Assembly: GCA_947044405.1 (NCBI GenBank)
Contig: CAMRHE010000357.1
Span: forward strand, 791,501-855,500
From: Leptodactylus fallax
Taxonomy: Eukaryota > Chordata > Amphibia > Anura > Leptodactylidae
Reading direction: 5' to 3'
DNA length: 64,000 nt
How positions within the stretch are numbered: the stretch's first letter is position 1; every line of letters begins with the position of its first letter. Under the pieces are notes generated by a model. The model was not told the origin of the DNA, did no database searches, and worked only from the letters and a program-made list of their open reading frames with translations. This document shows, piece after piece, positions 1 through 10,342 of this stretch. The position numbers and the translations under genes were made by a program.

Positions 1-32
1 AACTTTCTAATGATCTTTTTACTCCTAGGCCA

Positions 33-445
33 GTGACAGTGACAAGGGGACATCCTCTATGTCTGGAGGAGAGAAAGTTTCACCAGCAACTAAGATGGGG
101 ATTCTTTACTGTAAGAACAGAGAGGCTACGGAACTCACTCCCCCAGAAAGTGGTGATGGTAGATTCATTGAGCAAGTTCGGGCCTGAAGAGGGCCTGAAT
201 GTGTTTCTCGAACAGAAAAATATTACGGGTTATGGGTTCTAGATTTTGTTAAGGACAAGTTGATCCAGGGTTTTATATCGATTACCAGATTGGAGTTGGG
301 ATGGAATTTTTCCCCTGACATGGGGCAATTGGCATAAGCCTCATGGGTTTTTTTTGCCTTCCTCTGGATCTACACTGTAGGGCTATAGGTTGGACTTGAT
401 GGAGCTGTGTCGTCATCCAACCTTATCTACTATGTAACTATATGT
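33..445 (+). mobile_element. 3' end of a CR1/L2-like non-LTR retrotransposon
   Basis: The plus strand reads as the last ~70 codons of a LINE endonuclease/RT ORF. The segment RLRNSLPQKVVMVDSLSKF fits the W/RNSLP-(D/E/Q)-VV-x4-S-x3-F pattern at the C-terminus of CR1/L2-group proteins. After the stop comes a T-rich 3' UTR ending near 445 in short TATGTAACTATATG-like repeats, a tail style typical of CR1-group elements. Only the 3' end is present, as expected from 5' truncation during target-primed integration; the left edge of the window cuts it. The clade (CR1 versus L2 or Rex) is not resolved. Confidence 0.55.
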
Positions 446-454
446 ATACTCATG

Positions 455-1265
455 TTGTCACAGCCACCACCACTCAGTCAGACATGTCCTACAGCCTGGT
501 TACCATCACATTCCACAATAGGACAATGTTGGTGCCACAGTGTTGGCATAAAAATAAGCAAAAAAAAAAAGAAACACATTTTGATTTTACGTTTGCTCCC
601 ATTATAGGGATAATTTTTGGTATTTTATAATTTTATATTTTTTTTTTTTAAAGACAATTCTTCATCACTTTCAAGTGGCTAACAACCTCTAATTTGTCTC
701 CTGAATTAAAACAAGTCATCAAAATGGGCTAATTTTTCTTCAAAACCATTGCTTTTTGTAATATAACCACCATGTGTGTCTAAAAAACCACAGGCAAACC
801 CCTTTCCCCAATAAAAGAGTAATTTTAAATGTTAAAATGTGTAAAAGCAAATGGCAGCGCAGTGTATGGTTAAACTCAGAGTTTGTATCCAATGCTTACC
901 ATCCGTTTTCCATAGGCATACATGTCACTTTCACTTTGGCATAATTTTGCTGTGTTTGCCTTAGGGAGTTAGAAATTAGATAGATAGGTTCCTAGAAGCC
1001 CTAAGAGTGTTCTACACTATATTTTGAGCTAAGGCCTCACGTTGCAGAAACAAGTGTTTTTTTTTTTTTTGAGCCAGGAGGTGGATTGAACAGAAGGGAG
1101 AAGTATAAGAGCTTTCTAGATATTTCCCATTCCTTTTGTAGCTAGGTTTGGCTAAAAAAAACGCAGCAAAGTCTGCAACAAAAAAAGCAGTCCGCAATGT
1201 GGGGCCTTAGGTCTTAAGCCATGTTAAGGTGTGATTCATACCAAGCTTGTTTTACCTGAAACAAA
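455..1265 (+). repeat. Partial copy of the hAT MITE family seen complete at 23767-24341
   Basis: Blocks of this stretch match 23800-24300 in the same order. They include a CAGACATGTCCT segment, a CCACAGTGTTGGCAT segment followed by an A-run, a segment on CATACATGTCACTTTCAC, and a GTGTTCTACACTATATTTT segment. The complete copy has an 8-bp target duplication, so this one is read as a truncated relative. It is itself interrupted by a small MITE at 1029-1213. No coding potential is seen; the short ORFs do not resemble proteins. Confidence 0.5.
1029..1213. mobile_element. Small palindromic MITE (Harbinger-like termini)
   Basis: The left end begins CTAAGGCCTCACGTTGC and the right end finishes GCAATGTGGGGCCTTAG, which is close to its reverse complement. 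The arms include A-rich and T-rich runs flanking GCAGCAAAGTCTGCAAC. A relative at 16104-16285 has the same termini flanked by TTA on both sides, so the family fits PIF/Harbinger (3-bp TWA duplications). The duplication at this copy is not clear. Confidence 0.55.
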
Positions 1266-2400
1266 TCTTGGACTGAGCCACTATAATACTTAATGGTTTT
1301 GCCTTCTTAATCTTTTTATTGTATTAAGGTATATTGCTTAAAAACCAGAAGGCAATAAGTATATGAATGCAGACTAACTATAAAGACAGCATGCTACACA
1401 CAAATAAAATACCTCTGTAACTATCAAATTTGCCATCCTATAAGAACAACATTTTGTACCTTTCTCCTGCTGTGTGAACATTTTTTCAATGTGATTCCAA
1501 AAATCAGTCTTCATTATAATGTTCAAAGCAATTTCACTTTAGTTTCTCTTTAGTAATTTTAACTGTGTTTGTCTCAAATATAAAGTCACACTGACAAAAT
1601 AAAGATGTCTAAATTGTGTAAATTTGTAATATATGTATTGCGTCAAGACCACTTAAGGCACACACATTGTTGGTCATTACAGAAGTGCTTTGCATCAACA
1701 GTAGATCATCAAGTTTCAGAAGTAACAACTACTCTAATTCTAACACTGTGCATGGTCTCTGAATTGGTTAAAAACAGCGGTTTCTCTGGAATCCCTTGTA
1801 AATTCAGATTCAGTCTTGGAACTATTCAAAACATCTCAGTTTCTCTTAAGTAAGCAGTCTCTCTGGGTAAACTGAATCAGCATAGTCTTAGTTATGTTTT
1901 ATTAAAAGAGTATTGTCAGTACAATAAGTGTTCTCTGTTACTAAGCCAATCTCTCTGCAAATACTTGTCACTGACTTCCTTGCTTGCTTCCTTTCCAGTA
2001 CCTGTAAGATTGGTTCTTTCTCTTACTACTCCTGGGAGTTTTGTGACACAATTTTCTGCTTCATATCCACTGCATACACATTTTGTCATGTCAGACTCTG
2101 TGCTTCACAATTTTTTTTCTACCCAGGAACCAGTTTCTGTCATGTAGTACTCTATAGCAAAGGCTACAAATTGGATTTATAGTCAGTAAATGCAAAAACA
2201 TGGTACACATAGCATACAATAAATCTTTCCATCAATATATGATTCTATTGAATTTTCCATTTCAGTGTTTGTTTCCTAAAGGGAGTTGTGTAATGTTCTG
2301 AGTGTGGACCCACAGTGTCACTAAACAGATTTTACTTGTGGCTACTTCTAAGTGCAATGTCTAAGTGGGTTCTTGTTATTCACTCTTTAACCCCTATATA
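1266..2400. other. No gene or recognisable element
   Basis: AT-rich DNA with only short ORFs, none resembling a known protein. No terminal repeats or target duplications were noticed. A host regulatory element here cannot be excluded from sequence alone. Confidence 0.4.
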
Positions 2401-3125
2401 GGGATCTAGACTTCACTGCAGAGAAACCATCAGGTCGCTTCCTTTGTAGTAGATTCAATATTGAGTGACAGCTGACCCAGGCTGGTTGAGAGATGCTAAA
2501 CTGGCACCAAAGGAACAGGCAGAGGGGACACATTGAGATCAGGACGTAGCGTAACGGTAATCCAGGCAGAGCCCAGTGAATGCGACACAGTCACAATAAA
2601 GTCAGATAGACAGAAGTCAGGACAGGTGGAACAAGTTTGGAATCAGTAATACAATCAAGTCAAACACAGGTAATAAAGAGAGAACTATGGTGAACAGCTT
2701 TGCAGAACAATAGATACCTTATTGCTCATGCACCCTCACACCCAGAACCCCCATTGATCAGCTGTTCATGGCAACAGCTATAACCTTTTGGATTCCCTGG
2801 CACAACTGGCCCACACTAATGACAAACCATTTATTTCCAGAGGTCATAAATGTCAGGGATTGAATTGGCAGCAGAACATTAAAAAGTAATGTACTGTAGG
2901 ATATTTAATCATTTTATAAGGTTTCCTGCTCTGTTGGACTTCCATTCCAGCATTTGTTATTTTGTAAGATGAAAAAGTCCTGCATGTAGGAATTTTTTGT
3001 CTGCAATATTTAAAGTATTCTGCAATGAATGCTCCTAGTAGAGCATCCGGTGCAGATGTGCCTAAGATAGCCTAAGATACCTGAGTTAGACTGTGCAAAC
3101 AGTGACATAATATTGCATTACTTTT
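2401..3125. other. Unassigned repeat-like sequence
   Basis: From about 2470 to 2700 the strand is rich in CAGGCAGAG and CAGGACAGG-type words, similar in style to LTR sequence. I could not find paired TG...CA ends or a target-site duplication. No ORF of note. It is recorded as unassigned. Confidence 0.25.
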
Positions 3126-3331
3126 ATGATACAATTTTATTGGTATTTATACTGTGTGGAGGGGCTGCTATGGGACATTATCCTGTTAGGAGGGACCTCT
3201 ATGGGACATTATAGTGTGTGTAAATGGAGCATTGTACTGTTTGGGGGCCAGGAAAAAGGGCGCTATGCCATGGGGGGGGGACCAAATCAAAAATTTTCTA
3301 TGGGGCCCAATCTTTGCTAGTTACGCCCCTG
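3126..3331 (-). mobile_element. End fragment of a hAT element with 31-bp internal units
   Basis: The fragment ends GCTAGTTACGCCCCTG at 3316-3331, matching the right terminus of the hAT element at 10343-11828 (GTAGTTACGCCCCTG). Inside, CTATGGGACATTAT recurs 31 bp later, the same period as the minisatellites in the larger hAT copies. The other end is missing, so this is a truncated copy. The strand is given by analogy with the 31-bp unit orientation and is uncertain. Confidence 0.55.
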
Positions 3332-4355
3332 TATTAACCAATTATTTCTTAATAACTTTTCAATACTATTTCTAGTTTCTGATTTTGATATTATTTCATG
3401 GAATCAACCATGGTCTTCATGTAGTAATACTCGTGAATCATTATTGAATATCAAAGGCATCAAACTAGTTTAACTCTTTGCAAATTGAGGTGCTGCAACA
3501 CTCCAGTGGCAAGATAGTGGCAATAGGTGGTGATCCTATTGGCGTAAACTCCTAACATTAGCAATGGGAGTCAGCTGTAATACAGAGCTTAGCTTGGACC
3601 ATGGCTTCTGGGGGGTGCCCAAGGCTACCCAAACCTCCCCTCAAGTTTTATATAGTCCTGTACAGACAGCGCTCCAGCCCTGCATTCCTTCATACATCTG
3701 TACTGGCCCCTGAAATAGATGTATGCAGGGCTGTTAAGCTTGCAATATTGCACCAGAGAGGAAACTACAATATCAAACACAATATGGGAAGGTAACATTA
3801 TTAGAAATTATGTGCTGGTATGTCAACAATGCATACACAGAAAAAACAAGCACCAAAATGTAAAGAGTAATAAAACATAATTTATTTATACATAAATATA
3901 AAATACAGTTTTAACTCGGCCAATCTATTTTTAAAAACTTAGAAACTGTCAAAGTCTATTTTGAGAGTGTTATTTATATGTCTCTTTATAACCTACTATT
4001 AAATGTAGTTTAAAAATGACATTTTCATACCAGGAAGCAGATCTTGTAGGGAAGAAATTAAAAACAAGTTTATCTGCTGCCTTTATTTCTTTAAGAAATT
4101 GACTAACTTTTGGAAAGGGCTTCAATCTGTGAACTGGGGTATTCTGGGCCTTCAAGAATATAGAGTTTAGCCTTTAGCATGTTTTAATTTAACTTGGACA
4201 TTATTTTTGCAGCAATTTGACAAAATGTGGCATGCATAGTTTTTTTTATAATTTTTTATAAACTTTTATTTTGTAAAATTAGTAACCCTAATATATTTGA
4301 TAGTTGACTAATTTTTACAGTCATTAAGTTGTTATAGACACTGACACACAGGTGA
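3332..4355. other. No gene or recognisable element
   Basis: AT-rich sequence with short ORFs only. No paired termini, no RT, transposase or exon-like pattern seen. Confidence 0.4.
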
Positions 4356-6310
4356 ATAAAAGCATCACATCCTGTGGGGTAATGCGAGAGCGTGAACAGA
4401 GGAGGGTTCGTTTTAGGGATTCTAACTACGGAAGGGTTTACATTAGGAATTGTGATAGGCCAGTCTGAAATGGTATGTCTTTAGTTTGCGCTTGAAGCTG
4501 TATAAATTAGGAGTTAATCTGATTGTCCGGGAAAGAGCATTCCAGAGAAGTGGTGCAACTCGAGAGAAGTCTTGGATATGGGAGTGGAAGGTTCTGATAA
4601 AAGAGGATGTTAGTCTTAGGTTATTGAGTGAATGGAGAGTACGGGTTGGGCGAAATGTAGGGAGGTGCAGCATTATGGAGAACCCTGTGGATGAGGGTGA
4701 TAAGTTTATATTGTATTCTGTAATGTAGTGACTGACACAGACCAGAGGCATCGCTGTAGCGTCTACACTGATAGATGAGCCTGGCCGCTGCATTCAGAAT
4801 AGATTGTAGAGGGGAGAGGTTAGTAAGAGGAAGACCGATTAGTAGGGAGTTACAGTATTCAAGGCAGGAGTGAATTAGGGCAACAATAAGTGTCCTTAGT
4901 GTATCTCTGGTAAGGAAAGGGTGGATTCTGGAGATGTTTTTGAGGTAGAGATGACATGAACATGCGAGTGATTGGATATGGGAGGTGAAGGAAAGGTCTG
5001 AGACAAACATAACCCCGAGGCAAGCGAGCATGCTGCCTTGGAGTTATGGTAAGGCCGGAGACTGCAATGGAGATATCAGGGGCAGATCTATTAGATGGTG
5101 GAAACAGCATTAGTTCAGTCTTTTAGAGATTCAGTTTCAGATAGAGCGAAGACATGATATTTGAGACAGCATAGAGACAGTCACTGGTGTTCTGTATTAG
5201 TGCAGGGGTGAAGTCACTGGAAGATGTGTATAATCAGGTGTCATCAGCATAAAGATGGTACCGGAAGCCAAATCTGGTGTAAGGAGCCGGACCAGAACTT
5301 CCGTGGTGGCATGCAGGGGTTGCCAGGCCTCTCCTCTAAGTGCTCCTTCCGGCCCCTAGAGAGGCGGACGGGGTAATCGCTGGCTATTCAGTTTCCCCTG
5401 GTAGTAAGCATTGCATATTTCCTGTCCTGTTACCTCCTGCTTCTGTTGTTTGACTATCCTTCTGGCCTCCTGATTTTGCACCTTGTTCTCCCTCTCCTGC
5501 TAATGACCCCGGCTTGCCTTCAGACTTCATCCTCCTGAACTTTGATTTGGTACCGCTCTGCACTCCTGTTACCGACCCAGCTTGTTTGACACATCTATTT
5601 GGATTTCTCTTTTGTACTTCACTAACCTCACGCTGACAACTCGGACTGTACGACAACTCTTTGGAACTCTGCTGCCATCTACTGCCTGCTGTCATTTGCT
5701 GCTTTCTACTCTGCAGACTGACCTCCCTACTCCTGCTACTACTGGTAAGTGATTCCGGTTTCTGTTCTGCTGTGTCTGGTGCTGTGCTGTGCGTCCGGCG
5801 CTCTCTGACCCGTGTCGCTCTGCTCGTCAGTAGCTTCCAAGTCCATCCTCACCATCAGGGGCCCTGGTGAACATCTCTGGGGGGTGAGATTCAGTGTGGT
5901 TGGGAGAGCGCGGGAAGTTCTGCACGGTTTTTACCATTCTGATTCGGTTTGACTGGTGCTGGGACTCACTGCTTAGCTCAACGCTGCATCTGTTTCCTAA
6001 CATCTGGTGATGGCTTTTCCAAAGGGGGCTGTGTAGAGAGAGAGCAGGTGACCTAGGACCAAGCCCTGAGGAATACCAACAGTAAAGGGAAGAGGGGGAA
6101 GAAACAGAGCCCGCAAATGATACACTGAAAGTGCGGTCCAAGAGATAAGAGGAGAACCAGGAGAGTGCGGTGTCTATGAGGTCGACTGAGCGGAGCATAG
6201 TGAGGAAGAGTTGATGATCAATAGTGTCAAATGCTTCTGAGAGATCCAGAAGAATAAGAAAAGAGAAGTCACCATTGGATTTAGCCGTCAGGAGATCGTT
6301 GGAGACTTTT
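4356..6310 (-). mobile_element. L2-like LINE remnant, split by a solo LTR
   Basis: The minus strand carries broken pieces of an L2/CR1-group reverse transcriptase. At 6200-6310 it reads SNDLLTAKSNGDFSFLILLD (the start of an LLDLSxAFDT block), and at 4443-5110 it gives the RT C-terminal part with CNSLLIGLP, ILNAAARLIYQ and APLLWNAL. The two parts are separated by an insertion at 5278-6002. The copy at 34166-36240 shows what the uninterrupted sequence looks like, and the two align base by base outside the insertion. Several frameshifts and deletions make this copy non-functional. The 3' tail is lost near 4356, and the 5' side ends near 6310 where another repeat begins. Confidence 0.8.
5278..6002. 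mobile_element. Solo LTR (725 bp) nested in the L2-like LINE
   Basis: The segment starts TGTAAGGAG and ends TTCCTAACA, so it has TG...CA ends with an imperfect inverted repeat. It is flanked by the 5-bp duplication TCTGG at 5273-5277 and 6003-6007. Removing it and one duplication restores the LINE order seen in the copy at 35440-35470, which acts as an empty-site control. No gag or pol sequence lies between LTRs, so this is the product of LTR-LTR recombination. A 5-bp duplication fits Gypsy or ERV; the superfamily is not decided. Transcription orientation is not known. Confidence 0.85.
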
Positions 6311-6487
6311 GTGCAAGCAGCACTTTTGACTCCGCATTTTTTGTGTGGAAACTGCACAGACCCCATTATAGTCTATGGGGTCCACCGGTAACTGCTTTTT
6401 TATGCAGATAGGTTTCCGTTCGGGGGGGTCCCTAAGCGGACTCCCCAAACGGAAACCCATGTGCAGATGTGAACTGGGCCTCACTAT
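6311..6487. repeat. Fragment of a non-autonomous DNA repeat with an internal palindrome
   Basis: Around 6412-6462 there is an interrupted palindrome, with GGTTTCCGTT on one side and AACGGAAACC on the other. The fragment ends in AGATGTGAACTGGGCCT, a terminus resembling the GTGTGAAC...GCCT ends at 16081-16100, 17535-17555 and 41943-41958. The left end is not found. Confidence 0.4.
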
Positions 6488-7056
6488 GGATGAGCAATGT
6501 GTTGTTCAGTTCCTTGTTCTATTCTGTTTGCATGCATGCTTCTGTTTTGTTGGTGTCTCTGTCTGCCTTGTCTGTTTTTACTTCTAGTCTGTTCCTGTAT
6601 ACCTGTAGGCTCCAGGCTTTCTTCAATTTATCCTGTATTCCTGTATCCTCTGGGCTTTCTGCAATATTCTCTGTTAGATGTAGCCTCCGTACTTTCTGCA
6701 ATATTAATGTTATCTGTTTGGCTGTGTGCCTTCTGCTACCTGTGGCAGTGTGCCTTTTGCTACCTGTGTTTGTCCTGTCATGATCCCTGTTTAATTTTAA
6801 CTTGTTCACCTGTCTGTGCTGGTTTTAGTCCTAGTTTTTTAGTACACATTATGTGTTTTATTCTGTTTCTGTGGCATTCCACAGTTATGTCCAGCCAGGT
6901 CAGTTGCTACCACACCAGGACCACCTCAGGAGGTAGTGGCCTGGCAGAATCCCTGCAGCGAAGATCAGATCTCAATATAGGGCTTAAAGGGTGAAGACTG
7001 GGGAGTCCAAACCAGTTTGGTAGCACAGTGGGTCCATAATCCACTGACTGTGACAA
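6488..7056. repeat. LTR-like sequence, boundaries unproven
   Basis: Pyrimidine-rich sequence with CCTGTATACCTGTAGG-type words. A possible unit starts TGTCATGATCC at 6776 and ends CTGTGACA at 7055, but the flanks do not give a duplication. It may be one or two nested solo LTR remnants. ORFs across it are low-complexity Cys/Leu-rich translations and not genes. Confidence 0.25.
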
Positions 7057-7379
7057 CCATAACTTATTATCAGTGGTAGATTCTGTGTTATAACTGTAAT
7101 CCTGTCTGTAAAGTTAATGGGATAACTATTTAAAAGTGATCTCTACAGAGCAGGAAATGGCAGTTTATTATTAGGTTTAGTGCTTAATTCTTGAGCACAC
7201 ATTTAATATAAATGCTATTTATATTAGAAAACTAGACAATTATTATGAGCACTTATAAAAAGGATCTAAAGATATTCAAATTATACCATGAACAAGTTGG
7301 CATATGCAGGCACCACCTTTGTGCCCATTACAGGACAAAGGCACTGGTTGTACACATGTGTATGATTGGTGAAAAAATT

Positions 7380-8090
7380 ATTATGGACAAAAATTTCAAA
7401 CACTCCTGTCGCCGCCAGCTTCCTGCAGCGGTAGGAGTGGGGAGATGCTGTGGGCCCTGGGCTTGGAGGAGAGGGTGTGCAGACAGTGGCAACACAATCT
7501 TACATCCGCCGTAATAGCACGGTGGATGCAGTGCATGGGTCTGCAGAGTGGGCGACGTAGCTAACGGGTCTCTGCTGTAATGTACAGTGGAGACCCGGAG
7601 CTAATGCCCTGATCACTGGCATTACTACCTGTAAGCCCCCCATCAAAGTATTAAAACTCCCCCCCAGGGCTGGTGGGTACCTTTCTTGTTGCAGGCCAGT
7701 TCCAACACCGCGAGATCGCAGGAGCCGTCCTATTCCTGTGACAGCCGGGAGCCTTATGAAGGCTCCCAGGACTGTCATAGTAATATTTTGACCAGCCTCA
7801 ATAGTAATGTACAGAATCTCCCATAGACTGCAATACAAAAACGCCCAGCCTACAAACTTTTAAAAATATTTTTCCCGTAGGGGTAATGTCGTAGCGGGAA
7901 AAAAAAAAATCAAAAGGCCGAACTGATGTTTTTTTTCGGTGTTTCGCCTCTGATTTGAATAAAAAGTGATCAAAGAAATAGACATTCCCCAAAATGGTAT
8001 AACTAAAAAGTACACCTGGCCCCGCAAAAAAAGATGCCCTATGCATCCCCATACAGCTGCAGGGACACCTGTCAATGTTTCAACAAAAAA
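7380..8090. repeat. Decayed dispersed repeat of the family in the 27-34 kb block
   Basis: On the minus strand, segments such as the one over 7905-8000 (a run giving CACTTTTTATT and TTTTGGGG) resemble 33,440-33,560 inside the composite element. The GC-richer half (7400-7760) has no protein similarity that I recognise. No termini identified. Confidence 0.3.
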
Positions 8091-8179
8091 AATGGAAGGA
8101 AAACATGTAAAACTTAGCTTTTATTAAGGAACACAGTCCACTAAAAGTGAAAATATACTATGATGTGTATATCTAATCA

Positions 8180-8910
8180 TGTGCAGCCGCATATATGATA
8201 CAATTCCACTGATAAAACTTGCGCATAATTTGCAGCATAGTATCACTGATAAACCTTATGGTCAATTATTTATTATAATAGCTGATAATTTTACCATCAT
8301 CATACAAATCTGTGCATGCCCACAACGTTAAAATTAGCAGCAACTGTGACTCTTGATAGTTGTCACTATCTGCAGTCTATGCACACATGGGCACTATTAG
8401 TTTATAAACATATATCTCCATAGAGAGATAGTATTGTATAACTAGTGCCTCTGTGTTTGTGAGTGACTGCCCTGAATCCACAGCTGCTTGCTAGTGTGAA
8501 TTGCGGCTATCTCATGAACCGACTAAACATGCTGAAGACCAAGTATTACCATACATACAATCTGTCTCAGCTCCGCTGATGAAACTTGCGTATACTTTGC
8601 AGCACAGATAAAGCTGATGGTTGGCTATTTGTTATAATGGCTCATAATTTACCATCATACTACTATTCTGTGCATGCCCACAACGCTAAAATTAGCAGCA
8701 ACTGTGACTCTTGATAGCTGTCACTATCTGCAGTCTATCCACACATGTGCACTATTAATTCATAATCATATATCTCCATAGAGAGATATTATATTATATA
8801 ACTAGTGTCTCTATGCTTGTGAGTGACTCTCTCTGAACCCACAGCTGCTTGCTAGTGTGAATTGCGGCTAAACAAACCGACTAAACCTACTGAACATAAT
8901 GTATTGACAT
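8180..8910. repeat. Two direct tandem copies of a ~360-bp unit
   Basis: The block from about 8180 to 8540 is repeated at about 8545-8910. Shared landmarks include TGTGCATGCCCACAACG at 8311 and 8669 (358 bp apart), ACTGTGACTCTTGATAG, TATATCTCCATAGAGAGATA and CACAGCTGCTTGCTAGTG. The copies differ by scattered substitutions and small indels. No coding capacity. The second copy runs up to the hammerhead-like motif at 8970-9021. Confidence 0.8.
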
Positions 8911-8969
8911 ACATACAATCGGTCTCAGTGCTATTGAAGTTGTCTGTCTGTCTCCCTAATGTTGCTAAA

Positions 8970-9021
8970 AAATACCTCTACGCGTTTCGCCATAGGTAAG
9001 CTATCGCTCATCAGGAGATTT
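8970..9021 (-). ncRNA. Hammerhead-ribozyme-like motif (type I layout)
   Basis: On the minus strand, read 5' to 3' from 9021, the elements are: a stem I strand (AAATCTC), the core CTGATGAG, a stem II hairpin (GCGATAG, loop CTTAC, CTATGGC, with one G-G mismatch), the core CGAAAC, a minimal stem III region GCGTA, and a second stem I strand (GAGGTATTT) that pairs with the first with a 2-nt bulge. The residue before the predicted cleavage point is GTA, which satisfies NUH. All invariant core positions (CUGAUGA, GAAA, UH) are present. Known hammerheads in amphibian and other animal retroelements and satellites often have such a very short stem III and may act as dimers. The motif and pairing are seen directly; self-cleavage is inference. 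Confidence 0.6.
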
Positions 9022-9624
9022 AAGCTATAAATACATCAGACTAACAAAATGACTGACAGAGACAAACAAAAAAAGCTGGACAGGAGGTGCCCACCAGCTA
9101 GTGACAACACCTTCCTGCTTGCCTGTCGGTACTAGTATGACCGCTCACCTGTCAATGTGGCCTTGCAGCTGTTGCAAAACTACAACTCCCATATGCTATT
9201 TATGTTATTAAATATTTTACCACATTTCTCCTGAGCACATATGGTAAGCAAACTGTTTTGTTTTTTTTAATAATAGGTTAACTCACAGATGATCAAAGAA
9301 TAACTATAATCACACCAGAATATAATAAAATAAAAAGTGTTTAATAAATGAAAAGAGATAATACTTAACTATGGTTACAAATGATTCAAAGTGATTCACA
9401 TGATGGGAAGCCTCAATGTATATCATAAACTGAGATACACCCATGGTTCAATGACATCCAAAGGGTACTGGGTGCCTACATTCCTGGTCCTAGCTGAAGC
9501 CGACTAACCCAATAGACCATAGAGTTTTATGGTACTCTTGGAGTAGGGGTGAGGGGCTTCTTGGATGTGTATGACCATGGTACAAGAATGTAATACAACC
9601 AAATCAAGAAACTTATGCTATTTA
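9022..9624. other. No gene; short repeat fragments
   Basis: AT-rich sequence. A word around 9178-9195 (AAAACTACAACTCCCAT) is of a type common in vertebrate dispersed repeats. No termini or coding sequence recognised. Confidence 0.35.
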
Positions 9625-10342
9625 CAGTTGAAACCAGAAGTTTACATACAGTATATAAAAAGACACATATGCATGTTTTTCTCACTATCTGACATGAAAT
9701 CAGAATAAACTTTTCCCGTTTTAGGTAAATTAGGATTACCAACATTATATTTGCAAAATGCCAGAATAATGAGAGAGAGAAAATTTTTGAAGGCATTTTT
9801 ATTACATTCTGCAAAGTCTAAAGTTTACATACATTTCATTAGTATTTGGTATCATTTCCCTTAAACTGTATGACTTGGGTCAAAAGTTTGGGATATCTTT
9901 CCACAAGCTTCTCACAAGGTAGAGTTGGTAGGAATTTGGGCCCATTCCTCCTGACAGGACTGGTGTAACTGAGCCATGTTTGTAGGCCGCCTTGCTCGCA
10001 CCTGCCTTTTCAGCTTTGCCCATAAATTTTCAATAGGATTGAGATCAGGGATTTGTGATGCCCACTTCAAAACATTGACTTTGTTATCCTTAAGCCACTT
10101 TGTAACCAGTTTGGCACTATGCTTCAGGTCATTGTCCATTTGGAAGTCCCATTTGTGCCCAAGCTTTAACTTCCTAGCTGATGTCTTGAGATGTTGCTTC
10201 AGTATTGCCACATAATATTCTTTCCTCATGATGACATCCTTTTTGTGAAGTGCACCAGTCCCTCCTACAGCAAAACAACCCCACAACATGAGGCTGCCAC
10301 CCCCGTGTTTCACATTTGGGATGGTGTTCTCAGGCTTGGCCA
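9625..10342 (-). mobile_element. Sleeping-Beauty-type Tc1 element, half copy, disrupted by a hAT element
   Basis: It starts CAGTTGAAACCAGAAGTTTA directly after a TA at 9623-9624, close to the terminal repeat style of fish/frog Sleeping Beauty-type Tc1 elements. The minus strand encodes the C-terminal half of a transposase. At 10343 a hAT element (10343-11828) has inserted. A few bases of the same Tc1 continue after it, to about 11848, where a further repeat truncates it. The other terminal repeat is missing. Confidence 0.8.
9912..10342 (-). pseudogene. Tc1 transposase, C-terminal DDE fragment
   Basis: About 140 codons read in one frame and include VKHGGGSLMLWGCF, the second catalytic Asp in QMDNDLKHSAK, and the third catalytic residue (Glu) in DLNPIENLW. 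The paired-like helix-turn-helix domain and the first Asp are missing because of the hAT insertion and later truncation. The frame happens to stay open across the hAT boundary to 10544, so a conceptual translation fuses hAT minisatellite sequence to the transposase; that fusion is an artefact of insertion. The fragment cannot make an active transposase. Confidence 0.8.

Noticed and set aside
5384..5695. 103-codon minus-strand ORF
   Set aside because: Within the solo LTR at 5278-6002; no similarity to gag, pol or env.
6497..6994. 165-codon Cys/Leu-rich ORF with membrane-like composition
   Set aside because: Arises from pyrimidine-rich repeat DNA (TGTCTG/CCTGT words). No signal peptide pattern or conserved motif, and overlapping frames are equally open.
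8570..8600. Second hammerhead-like core (CTGATGAAAC) in the tandem repeat
   Set aside because: CTGATGA is followed directly by AAC with no stem II, and the other tandem copy reads CTGATAAAAC. Coincidental similarity.
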